Positions 23,025 to 27,280 of a stretch of DNA of 27,280 nt are shown piece after piece. Position 1 is the stretch's first letter; the number at the start of each line of letters is the position of its first letter. The DNA is from Lysobacterales bacterium. GTDB taxonomy: Bacteria > Pseudomonadota > Gammaproteobacteria > Xanthomonadales > Marinicellaceae. The notes under the pieces were generated by a model. That model made no database searches. It saw nothing but the letters and a program-made list of their open reading frames with translations, and was not told where the DNA came from. The stretch covers positions 1 to 27,280 of the forward strand of contig JALWML010000060.1 in the NCBI GenBank assembly GCA_027083915.1. Reading direction: 5' to 3'. Both the position numbers and the translations under genes were made by a program.

Positions 23025-25202
23025 GTGATTAAAAAATTAATCATCATTTGTATAACAGTAGGGTTGATGTCATGTGCATCGACACCGCTGGATCTATCTA
23101 AAGAAGTGGATGGATACGATTACCTAAAAGGCATAGAGAGCCAAAAATACTCTGGTGCAATTTTTGGTGATGAAAAATCTGACAAAGACCCCAAGAAAAA
23201 GGAACAATATGAGTTCTATCCAGGAACGGGTAAATTTATTGATGTCAAAGCAGCAAGCAAACAACAAAAGCCAGTAACAAGCAAAGGTGAAATAACTTTG
23301 AATTTTGAAGGAAACTCATTGCCCGCAGTTGTTAACTTAATTTTAGGTGATGTTTTAAAAGAAAATTACGTTATTGCACCAGGTATTTCTGGAGAAGTAA
23401 CTTTTGCGACGGTAAAACCAGTCAATAAAGATCAAGTATTACCAATTTTAGAAATGTTATTGAGCTGGAATAATGCTGCACTGGTCTATATAGAAGACCG
23501 TTATCATGTGATGCCACGAGCGGATGCCATCAAAGGAAATCTTATTCCTGCTTATGGACACATGCAAAAACGCAAAGGTTACACTGTTATGGTTGTGCCG
23601 TTAAAATATATAGCACCTACTGAAATGGAAAAGGTGTTAACGCCTTATGCAAAAGATGGTGCTATTGTCAAAGCCGATAATGCCCGAAACTTATTATTTC
23701 TCTCTGGTACAAAAAGAGAGCTGAATATGTACTTAGATACCATTAATATATTTGATGTGGATTGGTTAGAAGGCATGTCAACGGGAATTTTTACACTAAA
23801 TCGCGTAGAAGCAAGCACTATAGTTGGTGAACTCGAAGCTATATTCGGTGAAGGCGCTGACAACCCATTAGCTGGCATGTTCCGCTTTATGCCACTTGAG
23901 CGTTTAAACGCCATTATGGTTATTACCCCACAAGAAAGCTATTTGCACAAAGCACAAGAATGGATAAAACGCCTCGATCGATCAGACTCAGAAGCATCAA
24001 GTAATCTCTATGTCTACAACGTTAAAAATATCAAAGCCGATGATTTGGCAGGTTATCTTAGTGATGTGTTTGGCGGTAGTAGTAGCGGTGGAAGCTCGCG
24101 AAGTTCAAAAAAAGATAGTGCAGGAAAAGTAGCGCCTGGACTTACTGGGCGAGAAATTGGTTCAAAAACAAATAAATCAAAACCAGTTAAGAAAACAAAA
24201 AGAAATAATTCATCCAGCCAAAACAATGATGGGCCTAGTTTTACGGCAATTGAAGAAAATAACCAAATATTAATTAGTTCAAGCGCACAAGAATACGATG
24301 CTATTATGGCAGCAGTCGCTAGATTGGATATTGAGCCTAAACAAGTGCTGATTGAAGCAAAGATAATAGAAGTGACATTAACAGACAATGAGTCCTCTGG
24401 GGTTGAATGGTTATTCGGCTCTGCAAGAAATGTGACAAACACAACAAACAAAACACTTGGAATAAGAGATACTGATTCTGCTAGATTTGGTGCTGGTGGT
24501 TTAACTTATGTATTAACAGGAGTGGATGTTCAGGCGACGATATCAGCAACTGATACAAAGGGTCGTGTAGTTGTATTATCAACTCCTTCATTATTAGTGT
24601 TAAACAACAAAGAGGCTTCTATTAATGTCGGAACAAGGATTCCAGTTCCCAATAATTCCCTAAATAATGGAGGGTTAAACACATTTACTTCGATAAGATA
24701 TCTGCAAACAGGTACAAAATTAACAGTAACTCCACGAATTAATCCAGGTGGGTTGGTATATATTGAAGTTGCACAAGAAGTCAGTTTGCCAACATCTGTG
24801 GATGCGAGCGGAAATAGGGATATAAATAATCGTGAACTTACAACCGAAATAGCAGTGCAAAGTGGTGACACAATTGTTATGGGTGGGTTAATAAAAGAAG
24901 ATAGAAGCCATAGTAAGAATGGTGTGCCAAAGTTAAATAGAATTCCACTGCTTGGAGGTTTGTTTGGTTCAAGAAATCGAACGAATGAGCGAACTGAGCT
25001 GATATTATTATTAACACCAACAGTAATAGAAAACCCAGAACAAGCAAAACAATTAACCAAAGAATACATTACTCAATTTAAGGGGTTAAAACCACTTAAG
25101 ACGCACGCAAAAAAATACGAAGGTTATTACAAATACACAGGAAAGAAAAACCCAAAAGATGAAAATTATCAATATAAACAAGAGCAAAACAACAATGAAT
25201 AA
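23025..25202 (+). CDS. gspD: type II secretion secretin GspD (lipoprotein)
   Basis: GspD forms the outer-membrane channel of the T2SS. The 725-residue product starts at GTG 23025 with AGGAG about 8 bases upstream. It has a lipoprotein signal with the lipobox cysteine at residue 17 (LMSC), so the mature protein would be acylated, as known for XpsD. Domains in order are N0 (about 87-165), N1, N2, N3 and the secretin barrel (about 435-680). N3 holds a long Ser/Gly/Lys insertion (about 350-400). The barrel shows VGTRIPVP, YLQTGTKLTVTPRI, IVMGGLIKEDRS and VPKLNRIPLLGGLFGS. No pilotin-binding S-domain is evident; the last 40 residues are a Lys/Tyr/Glu-rich tail. The downstream lipoprotein gene overlaps its end by 8 bases. 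Confidence 0.95.
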   Translation: MIKKLIIICITVGLMSCASTPLDLSKEVDGYDYLKGIESQKYSGAIFGDEKSDKDPKKKEQYEFYPGTGKFIDVKAASKQQKPVTSKGEITLNFEGNSLPAVVNLILGDVLKENYVIAPGISGEVTFATVKPVNKDQVLPILEMLLSWNNAALVYIEDRYHVMPRADAIKGNLIPAYGHMQKRKGYTVMVVPLKYIAPTEMEKVLTPYAKDGAIVKADNARNLLFLSGTKRELNMYLDTINIFDVDWLEGMSTGIFTLNRVEASTIVGELEAIFGEGADNPLAGMFRFMPLERLNAIMVITPQESYLHKAQEWIKRLDRSDSEASSNLYVYNVKNIKADDLAGYLSDVFGGSSSGGSSRSSKKDSAGKVAPGLTGREIGSKTNKSKPVKKTKRNNSSSQNNDGPSFTAIEENNQILISSSAQEYDAIMAAVARLDIEPKQVLIEAKIIEVTLTDNESSGVEWLFGSARNVTNTTNKTLGIRDTDSARFGAGGLTYVLTGVDVQATISATDTKGRVVVLSTPSLLVLNNKEASINVGTRIPVPNNSLNNGGLNTFTSIRYLQTGTKLTVTPRINPGGLVYIEVAQEVSLPTSVDASGNRDINNRELTTEIAVQSGDTIVMGGLIKEDRSHSKNGVPKLNRIPLLGGLFGSRNRTNERTELILLLTPTVIENPEQAKQLTKEYITQFKGLKPLKTHAKKYEGYYKYTGKKNPKDENYQYKQEQNNNE

Positions 25203-25611
25203 AGTAAAAATAGCGTTTTTAATCGTAGCAGTATCGTTAATGATGACGGCCTGCGAAGACCAAGAAAAAAATAAATTAGATAATCGCGTCAGGGATAGTT
25301 GGAAAAACAAAATAGAAAAAAACTATAAAGAAGCCTATAAATTCTTAAGTCCAGGCTGGAGAACAACTGAAAATGAAAATGCATTTGTCCAGAGAATGAA
25401 TATGGCAAAAATTAAATGGCTTAATGCAAAAATTAAAAATAAAATATGCACACAAAAGGATGTCTGTGAAGTAGAATTATTAATTGATTACGAATATCAA
25501 TTTAAAGGGTCTTTTGCCGATAAGCTTGCGGTGACGACAGCGGTAAAGGAGAATTGGATAATGAAAGATAATAAATGGTATCATGTCCCAGCTAAGACTA
25601 AATTGCGCTAA
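25195..25611 (+). CDS. small predicted lipoprotein after gspD
   Basis: I do not recognise this protein. I place the start at ATG 25195, which overlaps gspD by 8 bases. It gives 138 residues with a clean lipoprotein signal: MNKVK, a hydrophobic core and a lipobox TAC with C20. An in-frame upstream start at 25159 would place a non-hydrophobic extension in front of the signal. The mature part (about 21-138) begins with charged residues and contains YKFLSPGWRTTENENAFVQRM and a late WIMKDNKWYHVP. That ending resembles small NTF2-like domains, but the similarity is weak and from memory. Two further cysteines lie in CTQKDVC. Position directly after the secretin makes a T2SS accessory or pilotin-like role possible, but GspD has its own lipid anchor here, so this is only a hypothesis. 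Confidence 0.7.
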   Translation: MNKVKIAFLIVAVSLMMTACEDQEKNKLDNRVRDSWKNKIEKNYKEAYKFLSPGWRTTENENAFVQRMNMAKIKWLNAKIKNKICTQKDVCEVELLIDYEYQFKGSFADKLAVTTAVKENWIMKDNKWYHVPAKTKLR

Positions 25612-25633
25612 TTAACAAAATTTTCTTGTTAAT
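25611..25633 (+). terminator. possible terminator after the T2SS operon
   Basis: ATTAACAA (25611-25618) pairs perfectly with TTGTTAAT (25626-25633) around a 7-base loop, starting in the last base of the lipoprotein stop codon. The stem is AT-rich and is followed by AAAAGATTTT rather than a clean T-run, so its strength is doubtful. Confidence 0.4.
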
Positions 25634-25672
25634 TAAAAGATTTTATCGTAATATTCATCCCAAGGCTATCTG

Positions 25673-25696
25673 CTTTTAATGGATTTCCATTAAAAG
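25673..25696. promoter_or_regulatory. 10-bp perfect inverted repeat upstream of the final gene
   Basis: CTTTTAATGG (25673-25682) and CCATTAAAAG (25687-25696) are a perfect inverted repeat around ATTT. It lies 48 bases before the final gene's ATG and just ahead of a TATAAT box at 25717-25722, so it is placed like an operator or activator site. No consensus -35 box is 16-18 bases ahead of that -10 box; the repeat covers that area. If transcription starts further upstream, it would instead be an mRNA leader hairpin. Confidence 0.45.
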
Positions 25697-25744
25697 AGTA
25701 TGTGGCCCTGTATATATATAATTAACTTTTAGGAGTTCTAAAAA

Positions 25745-27271
25745 ATGAAAAGAAACAATTTAACAACTGCATTGATCGCAGGTATTGCTGGCGTAGCTGG
25801 TATTGCATCTGTATCAACTGCTGTTAACTTAAATTCAGATGGTACAGGACAGGTATTAATCTATCCTTACTATACTGTAAATAATGGTTTAAACACATTA
25901 ATCTCTGTTGTTAACACAACGGATAAGACTAAAGCTATCAAGGTACGTTTCCTTGAAGGTAAAAATAGTCGTGAGTGTTTAGATTTTAACTTATTCTTGT
26001 CTGCTTATGATGTTTGGACGGCAGCCTTGATTCCTGATACTGCATCTGATTTGTTCTCTCCAGGGTACGCAGGTCAAAATACAGTTAAGATAATTACAAA
26101 TGACACTTCTTGTGTGGATCCATCTATAATCAGTACTAGTGGTTATCAGTTCCTTCCTTATGGCTATAATCCTAACGACGATGGTGTAGAGCCTGCTTAT
26201 GATCAGCAAGGTCTTGATTTGCAACGTTGTACCGAAGGTCATTTTGAAATGATTGAGATGGGCGATGTAACTGACCAAGATACGATTGATGGTGTAGATC
26301 ACGGAACAACAGGTGTTCCTGCAGACTGTGGTGAGGCTTATAAAAATACTGACCCAGGTGGAATTTGGACTGGTGTTATCTCTGGTATTGATGCTCCGTC
26401 TGGTGGTATCTTTGGATCAGCTTCAATTATTGATGTTGCTGGTGGTACTGATATAGCTTACAATGCTGATGCAATAGATGCATTTACTACTGTTCCTAGA
26501 ATTACTTTCTCTGGCGACCAAAAACCTGATTTAGCAGATGGTAACGTTTTGGATAGTAATATTTTTTATGGTGGTAATGTTATTACTGATACTTGGAACT
26601 TGAGTTCTGTTCAAGCGGTTAGTGCTGTTTATATGCATGACAGTATCTTTGGTGAATATAGCTTAGAAGATGTTGTTGGTGCTAATACAGAGTGGGTTGT
26701 GACTTTCCCAACCAAAAAACACTATGTGGATTCATTTGTTAGTGGTTTTCCTACAACTCCTTATCAGCCATTCCTAAAGGAATTAAACGAAAATGGTACT
26801 GGCGCTTGTGAAGTTTACACGTTTGAGTATTATGATCGTGAAGAGCAAGTTCCTGATCCAAGAGTGGCAGCGCGCCCACCATCACCACGCCCACCAGGCG
26901 TACATAATGATGATGCTGTGTTGTGTTGGGAAACCAATGTAGTTGAGTTTAATGACTCAGAAGTTACAAGTGGTGATTCATTAATTCTTGGTTCTAAAAA
27001 TACCACGCATTTCATCACAGCTAATAAACCTGCACAAGCAGCAACTCCGACAACTCCAGCAGTTGATCCTAGTTACTTTGATACAGGTTGGGTAGCTATG
27101 CACTTTAATACACAAAGTACAAATGATAACGTTTCTACTAATGTTTATGAAGGTTTACCTGTAACTGGTTTTGCTGTACAACGTTATGTTAATGCAAACC
27201 TATCAGGTGGTGTTTTAGCTAACTATGCAGGCTTGTTCGCACATAGATATTCTAGAAATATCCATAACTAA
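25745..27271 (+). CDS. exported protein of unknown function, six cysteines
   Basis: This 508-residue protein has a signal peptide: MKRNN, a Gly/Ala-rich hydrophobic core and probable cleavage after VSTA at about 26. The mature N-terminus reads VNLNSDGTGQVLIYPYYTVNNG, followed by a block with TTDKTKAIKVRFLEGKNSRE. I have met related N-termini in uncharacterised exported proteins of marine and xanthomonad-like gammaproteobacteria, but no function is known to me. Six cysteines (the first at C78) suggest disulfides. A proline/arginine-rich stretch (RPPSPRPPG) lies near residue 380. There is no C-terminal PEP-CTERM-like sorting tail; it ends SRNIHN. The ribosome site AGGAG (25731-25735) is 9 bases before the ATG. 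It follows the T2SS operon after a possible terminator, so it is likely separately transcribed. It could be a T2SS substrate. Confidence 0.75.
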   Translation: MKRNNLTTALIAGIAGVAGIASVSTAVNLNSDGTGQVLIYPYYTVNNGLNTLISVVNTTDKTKAIKVRFLEGKNSRECLDFNLFLSAYDVWTAALIPDTASDLFSPGYAGQNTVKIITNDTSCVDPSIISTSGYQFLPYGYNPNDDGVEPAYDQQGLDLQRCTEGHFEMIEMGDVTDQDTIDGVDHGTTGVPADCGEAYKNTDPGGIWTGVISGIDAPSGGIFGSASIIDVAGGTDIAYNADAIDAFTTVPRITFSGDQKPDLADGNVLDSNIFYGGNVITDTWNLSSVQAVSAVYMHDSIFGEYSLEDVVGANTEWVVTFPTKKHYVDSFVSGFPTTPYQPFLKELNENGTGACEVYTFEYYDREEQVPDPRVAARPPSPRPPGVHNDDAVLCWETNVVEFNDSEVTSGDSLILGSKNTTHFITANKPAQAATPTTPAVDPSYFDTGWVAMHFNTQSTNDNVSTNVYEGLPVTGFAVQRYVNANLSGGVLANYAGLFAHRYSRNIHN

Positions 27272-27280
27272 ATTTTTGCA

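Noticed and set aside
27220..27271. Exosortase-type C-terminal sorting tail on the final exported protein
   Set aside because: I looked for one because an exosortase-H-associated-like gene is in the window. The C-terminus has no hydrophobic helix followed by basic residues, so it is not a sorting target of that kind.

Overview
The window reads as chromosome of a free-living gammaproteobacterium with AT-rich DNA. The evidence is the gene content and order: lptFG, a Vibrio-type TonB2 cluster, xerD followed directly by dsbC, a full-length single-chain PurL, and a type II secretion (T2SS) operon in the order E-F-G-H-I-J-K-L-M-N/C-D, the order known from the Xanthomonas xps locus. I cannot name the genus. 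Gene density is high, there is no gap over 300 bases without a gene, and I see no rRNA, tRNA, CRISPR array, prophage or complete insertion sequence.

Layout. (1) 114-2274: lptF-lptG, the inner-membrane part of the LPS exporter. (2) 2283-2509: a compact MITE-like element with long imperfect terminal inverted repeats and four internal palindromes, filling the gap between convergent lptG and an RDD-family membrane protein gene (2516-2935, minus strand). (3) 3167-8265: one operon for a TonB2-like energy-transducing system: DUF3450 periplasmic protein, a TtpC-like MotA/TolQ/ExbB protein with an exported coiled-coil N-terminus, a short ExbB, ExbD, TonB and an exported TPR protein. (4) 8272-10007: xerD and dsbC. 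A textbook intrinsic terminator lies inside the first codons of xerD. dsbC has its own plausible promoter and a clear terminator. (5) 10142-25611: a run of tightly packed or overlapping genes from purL through a small polytopic membrane protein (resembling exosortase-H-associated membrane proteins) into gspE and the rest of the T2SS, closing with the lipoprotein secretin GspD and a small extra lipoprotein. (6) 25745-27271: a 508-residue exported protein of unknown function with six cysteines.

How the parts fit. Nearly everything outside purL and xerD serves the cell envelope: LPS export, proton-motive energisation of outer-membrane receptors, periplasmic disulfide isomerisation and protein secretion. 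The T2SS is complete for E-F-G-H-I-J-K-L-M-C/N-D; the prepilin peptidase (GspO) must be encoded elsewhere. The final exported protein is a candidate T2SS or surface protein, by position and signal peptide only.

Most worth a second look: the terminator embedded in the start of xerD, the structured MITE between lptG and rdd, the purL/membrane-protein/gspE overlap chain, GspE without its zinc tetracysteine motif, and the two unrecognised exported proteins after gspD. No wholly new multi-gene system is evident.
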